Assembly (NCBI GenBank): GCA_035610365.1
Contig: CM069432.1
Coordinates: forward strand, 183,257,027 to 183,321,026
Source of the DNA: Aquatica leii
Lineage: Eukaryota > Arthropoda > Insecta > Coleoptera > Lampyridae
DNA length: 64,000 bases
Direction of reading: 5' to 3'
The stretch's first letter is position 1, and each line of letters begins with the position of its first letter. The notes under the pieces were generated by a model. That model ran no database searches and was not told the DNA's origin. It saw only the letters and a list, made by a program, of their open reading frames with translations. Positions 22,656 through 34,026 of this stretch are shown here, one piece after another. Position numbers and translations under genes: made by a program.

Positions 22656-24620
22656 GTATGCAGTTAATCCACTAGTAACTACCAGAAGTTATTTAATTAA
22701 CTCAACAATTAAAAGCCACACGTTTAACCTTATTTTATTATTGGTACTCTGTGACAGAACCACGCAGGATCACTAGAAGGCATCACAAGCGTCCTACAGG
22801 AAGTGGCTCAATTACCGCCGCCAGTACTATTAGCTATTTATTTGTTTTATTTTTGTACATACCATTTTATAATTATTATATTTCTTTTAAGTTTGCGCTG
22901 CACTGGCAAACTTACATATGAACCTGGCAGCATCAGCATAAGTAACCTTAAGTGCTTCATAAAGAAAACGACAAAAGGTTGTAGTTATTGCAAGTTGTAT
23001 GACACTATGACAGATAACTATATAATTGTTATTAAAAACTAAAAAAATGCGTAGTAGCGTTACGTACATGCAAACAAAAATGGGTGACGTTCTACTTTTA
23101 TTTGTTAATAATTATCAAATTTTATAGAAGCCGTACCGCGTTTGGTTCAGATTCCTCTATATAAACAACGATGCAAATATATGTCCGTAGCAGTTATTAA
23201 GTTAAAAGCGGAAACTAGTAAGTGCGCAGCAAGAAAGAACAGGTATAAAGAGTGTTTGGAAGAGATACCACCACTTTACAACCAGTACCTATAATTACTG
23301 GATGGAATAGTGGGTTTTCTACAATACATCATATAAAGTATGTGAAATATTATGCTGGCTTCATTGCGAATGAGATGGAAAACTTGCTCTGCAGATTATG
23401 TATGCTTAATAAGAATGATTATTATACCTAATATATGCAAATTTTTGTTAATCCGTGTTTTAACTCAACGTTGGCACATCAACCGTGTTTTTTTACATTT
23501 TCCTAAAAGTCAATCGTGTTTATTGCCAAAAATTACCGTGTTTTTGGTTGTGACCTACTCATTTTGTTTCTTTCTTACAAAGATTCTGTTTTGATCTAAA
23601 TCAACATCACGTAAAAAAATATTTTATGTAGTCACATTTATGGGGTTTGTAGGTATGTGCATGCATTTAAAAGCAATATACTATTAAGCTGAACTGATAA
23701 TAAATGAAATTTGGTTAATGCTTTCATTTGACCATTGATATTGATGCGTTAAAACAAAAATATGTGTTTTTAATTGAATAAATATTATTTTTCTGATTAT
23801 ATTTTATTTTTAATTTTTATTTAATGTAATTTGATAGTTTATAAGAAACTGTTTTATATTTTGTTGTGACTAATCAAGGTAGTATAATTTTAAGTAAAAA
23901 TAGCATTTTAAAATACTAGTTCGATTTTTTTAGTAATAAATAATTAAGAATTAAGTAAGTTTAAACATATGCGACAAAAGTGTACCGTTGATATAAAAAG
24001 GTTTATAAAAACTGGATAATTATTAATCGCGTTAAATTAATTTGCGCTTTAGTGTGCTAATGCACAATATCAATTTTAAACGTAAAGCAAAAAAATTACT
24101 TTAAAACAATTTAAAAAAATATATTTTTTACGTAGATCTTCTTCTAAAGGTACCGTACTTGCTTATTTTAATAGACATTTAAAGTTCTTTTGATATTTTG
24201 TATGTTTTTAAAAAGTATTGTGTGAAAGCTTTGATATCTATCTAACACTCCCTGGATTGTATGACTTTTTTGCAACTTATTTTATTTGTTTAAGTTTGTA
24301 CTTTTAATAGGGTCGACGTTAATATTCTAGTTATTAATGTATTTTATTTATTTCAAGCATTAATTAAAGCTAATTAGTATATGGTATTAATAAGTGTCTT
24401 TTAAAGCGCTACATAAGATCTTTTTTCTTTGTAACTTGTCAACTTATTATAGTGGTGTGTAAAATTTACATCTAAACAAATACAAATATTATTTAGTATA
24501 TGTAAATAATCACTGAAATTTATACTTACGCAAAGTGTTAGAGCCATACTGTTTTCTTTTTAATTTTTTGGAACGCAAAAACTACGTATAATATCAGTAT
24601 ACAATTATAATGTATTATTA
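22656..24620. other. No gene recognised
   Basis: Short frames at 22803-23042 and 23352-23594 are hydrophobic and low complexity with no recognisable domain. Nothing else could be supported. Confidence 0.5.
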
Positions 24621-24707
24621 ACTGTATTTATAAAGTTGTAATTAGTACTAGATCTTATCTTTCTTAGGAGGGACAATAAAAACCACTCAAACTATTTTTA
24701 TGGCTAC

Positions 24708-24737
24708 GTTTCGTGTCTCTAGTGTGCACTTCTTCAG
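24708..24737 (-). ncRNA. Hammerhead-ribozyme-like motif, Penelope family 3
   Basis: On the minus strand: CTGAAGA, extra A, GTG, an eleven-base loop, CAC, GAAAC. The spacing of elements is the same as in families 1 and 2, although the stem is only three pairs. The right-hand arm keeps CACGAAACG (near 25990-25997) but not CTGAAGA. Confidence 0.4.
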
Positions 24738-25087
24738 GTTACTGAAAATTTATTTACGGTAAGTGAACAACATTACACACGTATATAACAACTAACTGAA
24801 TTCGTTAACAGGTACAACATAAAGACAAAAAAACTTACAAGAACAGGTTATGAGTGGTGACAGTCCACTAGTCCAACAAGCATACCGTCTAATAATATTA
24901 ATTGTTCTAGTTAACATAAAATTATTAGTCAATAAATAAAATTAAATTTTAAATCTATATACAAAGAAAAACGACGGACATTTAAGTTAAACAAACAATA
25001 TACACTGAATGTAAATTCAAAAATAATTGTAAGTATGATAAGGCTAATAGATAAAAATGACCATGAAATCGCATTCACCTGCAAAGC

Positions 25088-25991
25088 TTATCTTGCAATT
25101 TTTGAAATTAAATTATTGTAAATATTGCTTAAATTGTTGCTGTCGTTATTAAAATTAATGTTGTTTTTATACATGTTGATGAATATCATTTCCGAAACTA
25201 ACCTTTTTTTGAAATTATTTTCAACATTTAAAATTGTAGGATTGTTGAAATCGAAGGTATGTCCTGTGTTACTGTGATGGACTGCTAATGCTATGTCTGC
25301 TTTTTTTGTTTTGCATTCATAACTATGGTTGTTAATCTGATTTTTTACTTTTTGTTTTGTTTGGTCGATATAACATACATTACAATTGGTACAGTCTAGT
25401 TTGTATATTACATCGTGCTTTTCTATTGTGTTTGTTTTATCTTTAGTTTTGCTGTACAGTGTTTTATAGATGGTGTTATTGTTGTATATTGCTATTTTGA
25501 TGTTATTTCTTTTTAAAATCGGAATGATTCTATTTGTTAGATTTGGGACATTTATTAATTTCATATAAATGATGTTAGTATTAAGGTTAGTGGTAGGATT
25601 GGTGTTAGAGGTCGTATTAAGGTTAGTTATAGCTAGGTTAGTTGGTGGCGGAATCACGATAGTTATGTTAGTATTAGAAAGTATTTTGTTTAATATATTT
25701 TTTGGATAGTTGTTCTTTCTTAATATGTTATTTAAGATGTTAAGGTTTTCTTTGTGAAATTGAGGGCTACTCAAATTTATAATTTTATTTTTCATAGCCT
25801 TGATAACATTGATTTTTTTTGTGCTGTGGGTGTCTTGATAAAAAGTAAATTGTTCTATTAGAGGCTATCGGTTTAGTATACCATTCTGTAACTAATATAT
25901 TAGTGCTAACATCCTTACTGAGTCTAACATCTAGAAATAAATAATAGTAATAAACAAAATAAATTTTCAGTGGCCTCCACACTGGAGGCAC
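25088..25991 (-). pseudogene. Penelope-like RT C-terminus and GIY-YIG endonuclease, degenerate
   Basis: The upstream frame (25991 to 25785) reads YYLFLDVRLSKD, TEWYTKPIASNRTIYFLSRH and PQHKK, the region after the catalytic palm in Penelope-like reverse transcriptases. A frameshift at about 25790 leads to the second frame (25795 to 25088), which has LSSPQFHKEN, then DVIYKLDCTNCNVCYIDQTK with the CxxC pair and GIY-YIG positions reading VIY and YID, and HHSNTGHTFDFNN. The second Gly of GIY-YIG is Asp, so the endonuclease is probably inactive. The RT catalytic motifs are lost by 5' truncation. Confidence 0.8.
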
Positions 25992-26106
25992 GAAACGTAG
26001 CCATAAAAATAGTTTAGAGTGGTTTTTATTGCTCCTCCTAAGGAAGATAAGATCTAGTACTAATTACAACTTCACAAACAGGAGGATAAACTACTGTGTT
26101 TATAAA

Positions 26107-28317
26107 CTTGCTATTACTATTTAATAGTAATTGCTGGTGATATGTGTGTGTCGTTTCTTTAACTTGTTTTTTTTGTTATTTAATTAAATTCAATTTGGTT
26201 TTTATTATATATTTGTCTTTTTTGTTAACCATTTTACTATTAGCAACATTGGTTGTCTCGTAGACCAAAAGTAGTTACTGCGATAGAACATCGCGCCTAT
26301 TTAGTAAATTTTTTTACTACATTAACATCACTACTCACCCTACTCACAGCTGGCATAAACTAAGAACGTACTTTTTATTGTTACTCATAGTACACGGAAC
26401 ACATAACAACTTCTGTGATCATAAAATGTGCAGTTTTCATAAAGGTCCTCATATTAGTGTTACTTGTTTGTGGTGATCGTTTGGTTATAAAAACTCAAAA
26501 CATAACTAATTTACTACTTTAGGTTTAGGTAAAAGCTAAGTTTAAAAATATATATAGTTTAACATTGTGCTACTAAACTTTAACATCTACGAAGTCAACA
26601 AGAATTACATGGTTATTGGTAATATTTTAGTCAATAGCAAATGTTTTAATAAAATAAATATTTCAATTAGTTTTTTTTAAATTTTAGACTAATGAATTAA
26701 TGTTATATTAAAAAATATCACAATAGATAGTCTAAAGTTGTATTTTTATCAAATTTTAGGGTCTTTCGAAACTCAAATCTAAAAATCAACCGTTATTAAT
26801 GATCCTGGCATAAAAAATTTAAAAAAAAATTTTCTATAATTGCAGCAGTTTTGTCAATTTGTAATTAGTATTTACATTTCGTCACTAGGTAAACACCTCT
26901 AATTAAATAACGACAACTTCATTTGTTTAAAAAACTTTTCTAATTAAATTGTTATAATAAAATACAAATTTTTACTGAATAAACAATGCAAAGTAAACAA
27001 AGCAATATATTGCATTCATTATCATTAACATTTAAATGTTTAACTTATATTAATTTGATTTAATTTTTAGTGTTAACAAAAATTAGTTACTTACCTTTTT
27101 ACATTTATATGTTTATGTACTGTTTATTCGTTTACACAACTAGAATATTATTCGTTTTACATACTGCGTTGTCCTTATGCTTATAAGCAATAAATAGCAA
27201 ATTTCTTAATTCTCTTATAGTTAAAAAAATAACCATTAGAACTTAAATTAAATTAAATGGTAGCGCAGCACAAAACAAGAATTTACTTTTAACCACTGCA
27301 ATGGTATGAGAATCCGAGTGTGATTGCGTATAACTTTGCACTTTGTTAACTCCGCAGAAAGTGCACTCACTGTTTCGGAATTATAATGGTTGAAACTTTA
27401 GAATAGCAGTAGAAATTGTTTATAATACGTTATAATATATATTTGTAGGACTCAAGCACCAAATAAATAACGACAAACTAATTTGTTTAAAAAGCGTTTC
27501 TAATTAGAACACAAAGTGGAGTTAAATTACAATTATTTATCTTTTTTTTATTTACATTAAAATTAAAAATGAGATGTAGTATATAAAAATATAAAAAAAA
27601 ATTACTTTTAAAAAACGTTTGCACGCACCTGCTACGTAACTTAGTGCCCGTAATATTAATAGAATGTTTTTATTTAATTATGTATCAGAAATAGAATTTA
27701 TTTGTTTTTGTATAATGTTAAAATTTTTAAAAACCTAAATTTAACATTATGTTATTAGTAAACAAAAAGTATAAGAAGCACTTTTATAATAGAATCTAGG
27801 GAGAACAGTCACGTATTACGAAGCGTTTCCATGCTTATGGCTTATTATCTCGCATTTCACTACCTGCTGTGTGCTTTAGTTAAAATATATCTTTATATAT
27901 TCTGGTATCATTTTTTTTATTTATTATTAGGGTGCAAAAAACAATAAAAAAAACAATTTTAAAAAGTATTTTTTATCGACTTAATAATCTAAAAATGGTA
28001 AAAAATAAAACAATTTTCTAGATACATAACCATGGTTTAGCAACATATGTTTAAGTCTTTTAAATATACATTTTTAGACTTTTTGATTAATTTATTAAAC
28101 AAGTTTTTTGTTTTATAAACAACTAATTTTTTTTTGTATTCTAAAATAAAATTTAATAAATATTCAAATGGATGAATGTGGAACTTTTAATTGACTTAGT
28201 TAATTAAATAAAATTTAATATTTTACGTTTATCTCAATCAACATTTTTATAACTAATTATTTGCTTCTATTCGTAACATAAAGAATATATAAATACAGTA
28301 ATATTTAACTTAATTTA
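26107..28317. repeat. AT-rich DNA with a 42-base dispersed repeat
   Basis: No gene was recognised. A segment at 26905-26945 (AAATAACGACAACTTC then ATTTGTTTAAAAAAC) recurs imperfectly at 27465-27506, about 560 bases away in direct orientation. No element boundaries could be drawn around them. Confidence 0.4.
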
Positions 28318-28319
28318 AT

Positions 28320-29060
28320 TCTTCATTTAAGGAAGCGCATAAAAACTACTTAAATTTTTTGATGGCGACGTTTCGTGTACTAGATGTACTTTGTTTCAAG
28401 ATACTTCAATTTATTAAAATGAGTATCATTCAACAGTTTTTGCACACCCGCCAAAATAAAGTTTATGTAAAGCAATTATTTATTAGGATATTGCTTGGCC
28501 TACAATTTACGTGTGTCGTGGCGGTTATAATTACACTCGTCCTACATTAAAACAATATCATTATTGTATTCTGAAGTTTAAATTAAATGAGTACGAAAAA
28601 AACTGAGGCAAAAACAATGCAGATTGTCGATTGTCGGTCTCAGAATTTTGCATTTATTTATCTGAAATCTTGTTTTACTTACAACTCAAGATAAACGTGA
28701 TTGTTTACGCAAAGTACATTTTGTTAAGGTAGATCAATAATAATGCAAATAAATAAAGATTAGTATCTGTTTTAATTATTTTATTAACAATTTATTTTGT
28801 ATTTGATTGTTGCGTCCGGTGTTAATATAATGTACAGATAAAGCTGTTTCATTTTTTTAGTAGTGCAATCATATTTATAGTTATTTATCAGATATTTGAT
28901 TTTTTGTTTCGTTCGTACAATATAACACACTTGGCACCTCATACAGTCTAGTTTATATATTACATTGTGTTTTTCTTTTATGTCAGTTCTGTTTTTCATT
29001 CTACTGTAAATAGAGTTGATGTTATTTATTGTTATTTTAATAATTGCTTTTAAAATCAAA
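28320..29060 (-). pseudogene. Second, more decayed copy of Penelope family 3
   Basis: 28320-28420 resembles the left arm at 24660-24755, including ATGGCGACGTTTCGTG. The minus frame 28784-29059 reads HNVIYKLDCMRCQVCYIVRTK followed by KIKYLINNYKYDCTTKK, aligned with the endonuclease region at 25088-25795. The second GIY-YIG motif is YIV. Downstream coding sequence is lost, and a stop follows DATIKYKINC. The right end could not be located. Confidence 0.65.
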
Positions 29061-29229
29061 ATTGTTCTATAAATCAGTTTACAAGCACACTTTCTGACGA
29101 GCGGTTGTTTACAGAGACGCTAAGGTTTTATGGTAGTTATCCGTTTATTTTTGTTGGTGTTTGTTTGTTTGTAGCTGTATTTTTGCTCGGTTTGTATTGT
29201 GTCTTGATAAATTATTTTTTTTATTGCAA

Positions 29230-30612
29230 AATGCCAAAAAAGTAACAAAACAAGATCAGTGGAACAGTGGTGATATTTTGTGTCGACCGAGAAAAAAACT
29301 TTCTAAAAATGCAAAAATGACAATGTGGAAGCGTCTACATATTATGTAAAAAAATAAAACTAAGTACTATAAAAAGTGTAGAGCAAGATTTAGAGAAACA
29401 TTACAAAATTATAGACTTCTTTATAGTATTTTTAACTATAACTACATTAGTGAAGTGCATTAATTGTGATGGAAAATGTCTTTTTGAACATGCAAAACGA
29501 AAGGATTTCTTTAAAATCAAAGTGTCATGTGAAAAACGCAAAGAGGCTCGGTATGTTCCGTCGTCTAGTGAAAGAGTAAAAGAAGGGTCAAGGCAATCGC
29601 ATTATGAAGTAAATCATTGTTTTCTTTTTGTCATGCGTATGTTAAGCCTAAGCTTAGCTGGATGAGATAAGTTTTGCGCTTTGATGGTTTTAGCGGAGCT
29701 TTTCTTATCGAAACCAAGCTATAACACGCATATACAAAAGATCCATACGGCTGTAAAAAGGTAGCAAAAATATTTTTGTTGCTGCTGTAAAAGAAAAGAA
29801 ACATGCAAAGCGAATAACATACAAGATACTAACGCATTAACAGTATCAGGTGACGGAACGTAGAAGAAACGTAGATTCACTTTGCTATTCGGTGTCGTTT
29901 CTTTGATCAGTCACTATACGGGAAAAGTTTTTGACGTATTTGAGAGTTTTTACTGCCACCAATGTAAAACTTGAAAAAATAAGCTAGTTATCGCCTAATT
30001 TAAAAAATTACACAAAGAACACGTCAACAGCGGAAACTGTAAAGCAAATCATATTGGTTCATTAGGCAACATAGAAGTACACGCCATCGTACGATGCTCA
30101 AACGCTCTTTAGAAAATTTTAGAGTGGTGTTTAAAAATTATATAGAAGATGGCGACTCGAAAACCAACAGTGGTGTAGTAAACGCTAAACCGCCTGGTGA
30201 AAATTTAACGATAAATAAGAAAGAGTGCGTAGGACATGTGCAGAAAAAAACGGGTACTTGTTTAAGTGGACTAGTAAAACCAACTCTAGTCGATATTGAA
30301 ACAAGAAAAAAATTAAATTAAAAAGTGTTTCTGGAAATAGTAAACTCACTCGAGAAATTGACCGTATATTATGAATTATCCATCCGACGCAATTACGATT
30401 GTGTAAAAAAAATCAAAAATGCGATTTTGGCAACATACTATCACTACTGCCCGACAGACGAGAAACCACAGCACAATAGATGTCCGAGCGGTGCAAACTC
30501 TTAACATGAATAGCAAAAAGTGGCAGCTTATTTGGAAAATCTCTCCAAAATCAGTGAGCAGTACTGCATTCGTTGTTAACATTGCAGTAAATGTAGCAAC
30601 ATGCACTTTCAA
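29230..30612 (+). pseudogene. Mutator-like transposase (PF20700-type) relic
   Basis: Read across frames, the order of blocks follows the multicopy animal Mutator-like transposase domain. 29450-29665 has HYEVNHCFLFVMRMLSLSLAG. Near 29837 comes LTVSGDGT, a TAG where Trp is expected, then KKRRFTLLFGVVSLISHYTG. About 30080-30320 has YIEDGDSKT and KKECVGHVQKKTGT. After a further frame change, about 30362-30490 reads YYELSIRRNYD, AILATYYHYCPTDEKPQHNR and CPSGANS. Several stops and frameshifts make it dead. The two DGD motifs (SGDGT, EDGDSK) probably hold catalytic acidic residues. The 29230-29348 stretch (KKVTKQDQWNSGDILCRP) may be its N-terminal part, less surely. No flanking inverted repeats were identified. 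Confidence 0.7.
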
Positions 30613-31014
30613 TAAAAGATATTTTACTTTGTTGTCCTTTTTGTATTAAATAGGCATCTCTACAGGCCCAAGTGCTTACCAGTGAGCGCTTGCTTCTGAC
30701 AAATTACGAATAACCAGAGCTGACAAACAAAATGTACATACAAGTAAAGAGAGTAAAATCCATCGTAGGCAAGAGCAAAAAGACATCCTGTATAACAGTG
30801 TTTTACTGTACGCAGCTGGCATTGATGATACTGTGGAAATATAAAAAAATTATACTTTTTAGTTGATGCTTAACTTTGGATTTTTAAGTTTAAAAAAGTT
30901 TAAATGGGTTTTCTCGCAAACTACATTTTTGAAGTTCGTAAACATCATAACTCAAACTCTATTTGACCGATCCTTTTAAAATTTTGTAAATTACTTCTAC
31001 ACATAAATCAACAG
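30613..31014. other. No gene recognised
   Basis: AT-rich tail after the Mutator-like relic. 30900-31014 pairs loosely with 31180-31270 as the outer arms of the inverted repeat below. Confidence 0.4.
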
Positions 31015-31154
31015 GTAGTCAGAGAGAGTTTTTTTTTACCATCTCTTTGTATTTTATAATAAGGTTATCACCAAATTTTTAGCAAAAATAGCGTTTTTCA
31101 CTTCAAAACACTGCCAAAACTCAAAAAATTAAAAAAAAAACTCTCTCTGACTAC
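31015..31154. repeat. Inverted repeat with perfect 23-bp arms
   Basis: Arms 31015-31037 and 31132-31154 are exact reverse complements: GTAGTCAGAGAGAG followed by nine T, and its mirror. They enclose 94 bases. Weaker complementarity continues outwards (AACATCATAACTC near 30946 with AGTTATGAAGTT near 31218), so a foldback element of about 370 bases is likely. Confidence 0.5.
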
Positions 31155-31269
31155 TTAGAAAAAGATATCACTTTTTAAACGCATTTTGACCTGTTTTTTT
31201 TAGATGATCCGGTTACAAGTTATGAAGTTCACCACTTAACAATTTTGTTTCGAAGCGCCTCCGGAGATT

Positions 31270-32460
31270 CGCTGTCACAAACTTATTTATGGATATATTT
31301 AATTAAAATTTTTTTCCAAGATATATTACGAGCTATACTATAACGTGTATATAAAACAAATAAGCCAACGTTATTTATATCTTAAAAAAAATTATGAAAG
31401 CATGCTTTTCTTGCCTTTAAAACCTTACCACCCCCCTTAAACTTATAATTTTTGTTTTATAGTTTTGATTGAATTAAATTTTTGACGGTATAAATACGAT
31501 TCAATACGTTTAAAAAAAAATAAGAGAATTCTAAAAATTGCTACAAAAAAATAAATTTCAAAATTTTGAAATATAAACAAAAAGAAAGACAATTGTTTTT
31601 TTATCTACCACCTTACTTCTAAATTTTTTTATTTTTGTCATAGATATGGATGTTGTTTTGTTCGATAAATTTTATGTAATGCTGCGACATAAACTGACTG
31701 AACATTTATAGAAACGCCACTTGGATGAGGCGTAAAATAGAAGTGCAGCCAATTATAGGAGCAAATTGACTCAACGAAAACTACAACAGAAAACTCTACA
31801 GTTCATCTTTATTCCAAATTTTGTTCTTTCTCTAGGCACTGATAAAAATATATATATATATAATAAACTTCTATGCTTAATTCTGTCATTAAACAAGAAA
31901 TTTTACTATATTTTAATTTTTTATATCAATTATATTAGCTTTCAATCTTTAACTATAAATAAAATAGAGAAACAGATGTTTATAATACTAAAAAACATGT
32001 CAATTTTTTTTTATATCAAAAAATATGCGCTATAAGGGCTCAATTCAAAACCTAATCTAAAATTAAAAAAAAAGAAGGTGAAAAATATTAATATGTAACT
32101 CGATGAGACTGTAAGTAGTTTGAAAAAACTAGTCTTAACATTATTTTAGAGAAAAAAAATCTATTCTTTTTTGTGAACTTATAATAAATGCGGTATATTT
32201 TTTTGACAAAAGTTAAATTCTTTTCAATCATCGTAAGCGGTAATATCGGAAAAACAGTATAAAATAACGATATGAAATCAAAAACATTGTGAATATTTGT
32301 AATATCTAGTAGTAGTATTTACCAAAAAAATTTGAAAATAAGATTCTTATTTTGTTCAAAACTGAAAATGTAAGTTTAACTGTCAATGTAATGTCCGATC
32401 AAATACCGTACTGTTCGCGGCATATGGAAGACTTTTTTATTATTAATTTTACGAAAAAAA
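31270..32460. other. No gene recognised
   Basis: Very AT-rich. The frame at 31766-32035 is low complexity. No domain or repeat structure could be supported. Confidence 0.5.
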
Positions 32461-32509
32461 GTTATTCTTTGTCAAATGGTCCCATGCGGACCATTTGACA
32501 AAGAATAAC
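32461..32509. repeat. Perfect short-loop hairpin, 21-bp arms
   Basis: 32461-32481 (GTTATTCTTTGTCAAATGGT plus C) is the exact reverse complement of 32489-32509, with a 7-base loop CCATGCG. No target duplication or coding sequence accompanies it. It may be a young inverted duplication or a small hairpin RNA locus. Confidence 0.7.
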
Positions 32510-33381
32510 CATGCGTCTAGAACCTAAAATGTAATTATCAAGTATCCCAATTTGCTAAGCATATACGAGTTATACTAGAAAATAGAAATTTTAACCAATA
32601 ATAGAATTAATTTATTTTTGATATCACAAATTTTTACAAAGGAAATATAAATTTTAAATTTTTAAACTATTTTCTAATAAAAATGAAGTCTTTTTTTAAT
32701 AAATAATAATAACTTTGATGAGGCATTTAAATAATTAATACATAAACAAATAATGTATCGCATAATTATCAACTTCTCGTTTTTTTCAGACAATCAATAA
32801 CTTCAAAACAATATCTAAATTATAAGTAAAACTATATTTTAATTTTTTTGATGACCAGCCAATACATAAACAATAAAAAAATAAATATTAAATATATAAA
32901 TTAATAATATAAATTTACTTTGTAACAGTTTTTTATATTTTCAAAAATAATATTATGTTTTTTATTGATAGAAATTAATATTTTCTAATTTACGTTACTT
33001 ATGACAAGAAAATTTTAATATTTGATAGTTGCATTTTAGATATTAAACTATGCAGAGTAACCTTTGATCGTAAAATCAATAATAAAAAGTTTTTCATATG
33101 CTGCAAACTTACACGCTGTATATTCCTAACATAACAACAAATATAGTCTGTAAAATTTAACATTTTCAGTTTCGGATTAGCGCTTTATTTAACACCGACA
33201 TATATACACTATTGCCGTTTCCTTCTTACATGTAGGATTTCATCAAGTAAAGCGAGCACGTACATTAGTTATCTGAATTAAGAATTACACTACACGTTTG
33301 AAAGTATTCGTCATAACAACCATTAGGTTAGAAAGAAATACCAAATAAAGCAACCATGCGCTTTCTTAAACACATTTAAAA

Positions 33382-33435
33382 ATTTTACAAACAAGTTTTG
33401 AATGAATAATCCCATTCAAAACTTGTTTGTAAAAT
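33382..33435. repeat. Perfect short-loop hairpin, 23-bp arms
   Basis: 33382-33404 is the exact reverse complement of 33413-33435, with an 8-base loop AATAATCC. Like the hairpin 0.9 kb upstream it has no mismatches. Confidence 0.7.
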
Positions 33436-33563
33436 GATGTCTACCATACTTCCGGTTTAAGGGCCATTTGTGATAAGAAGGTCCGATTTTCTCAACTGTC
33501 AATGTCTTTTCTATCGTCGAAGCAGATTTGAAAAACTCTGTTTTTGTTCCATTTTTATATTAT

Positions 33564-34026
33564 TTAGATTTTTTCCTCGGTTTTTTTTCTTTCTTTTCTA
33601 ATTTTACTATTGTTGATTAAAGAAGGGTACTCGACATTTACTAAATTAAAATCTTTAAGTACAGCATTTACCAGAAGAGAAACATTTCTATCTGAATTAT
33701 ATGCTTCAGCTACATTAAATAAAACTAGCCCTTTTTTGTAAAGCATTTCTAAGGACGTTGATGCTTGTAATTTGGTACAGCCGGTAGTACCTTTGTTATC
33801 CATTTGGAAACAGCAGTTTTTCTTTACTTCTAGTTTAAAAAGTAGTATATCCTAAATATGTGTCTGTAATTTTCTGTTCAAATCTCTTTTTTTCTAACTC
33901 CTTTTCTAATAACTTTGCAATTTTCTTGGTAGTTTTAACATACATTTTACCACTTATCATCTTTCTTTGGCCGCTCTGATTTGGTAAAAATTCTTGTTCC
34001 ATTATAGCAATTTTGATTTTACACAT
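33564..34026 (-). pseudogene. Fragment of an uncharacterised TE-associated protein
   Basis: Two adjacent minus-strand frames appear to be one broken gene: 34026-33835 (MEQEFLPNQSGQRKMISGK, Lys/Glu-rich) and 33803-33564 (LLVNAVLKDFNLV..YPSLINNSKIRKERKK). The second resembles the A..SAVL.D.GL......VIDK.KIRR.R motif seen in multicopy uncharacterised proteins of insects and cnidarians, by memory only. No catalytic residues are recognisable. Confidence 0.35.

Larger units (their letters stand above)
24633..26072 (-). mobile_element. Penelope-like retroelement, family 3, 5'-truncated copy
   Basis: Arms of about 120 bases (24633-24755 and 25957-26072) are inverted copies of each other, perfect over the outer 28 bases. 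Between them the minus strand encodes the C-terminal third of a Penelope-like protein. The left arm contains the minus-strand core CTGAAGA (24731-24737) and GAAAC (24708-24712), with a three-pair GTG/CAC stem. A 14-base near-repeat ACTGT(A/G)TTTATAAA at 24621-24634 and 26093-26106 (one mismatch) may be the target duplication, which would extend the element by about 20 bases on the right. Confidence 0.75.

Noticed and set aside
26905..27506. CRISPR-like or LTR repeat pair
   Set aside because: Only two imperfect copies with no regular spacing, no coding between them and no LTR end motifs.
32461..32509. Bacterial-type terminator
   Set aside because: The hairpin lacks a following T-run in a prokaryotic context and the DNA is clearly eukaryotic.
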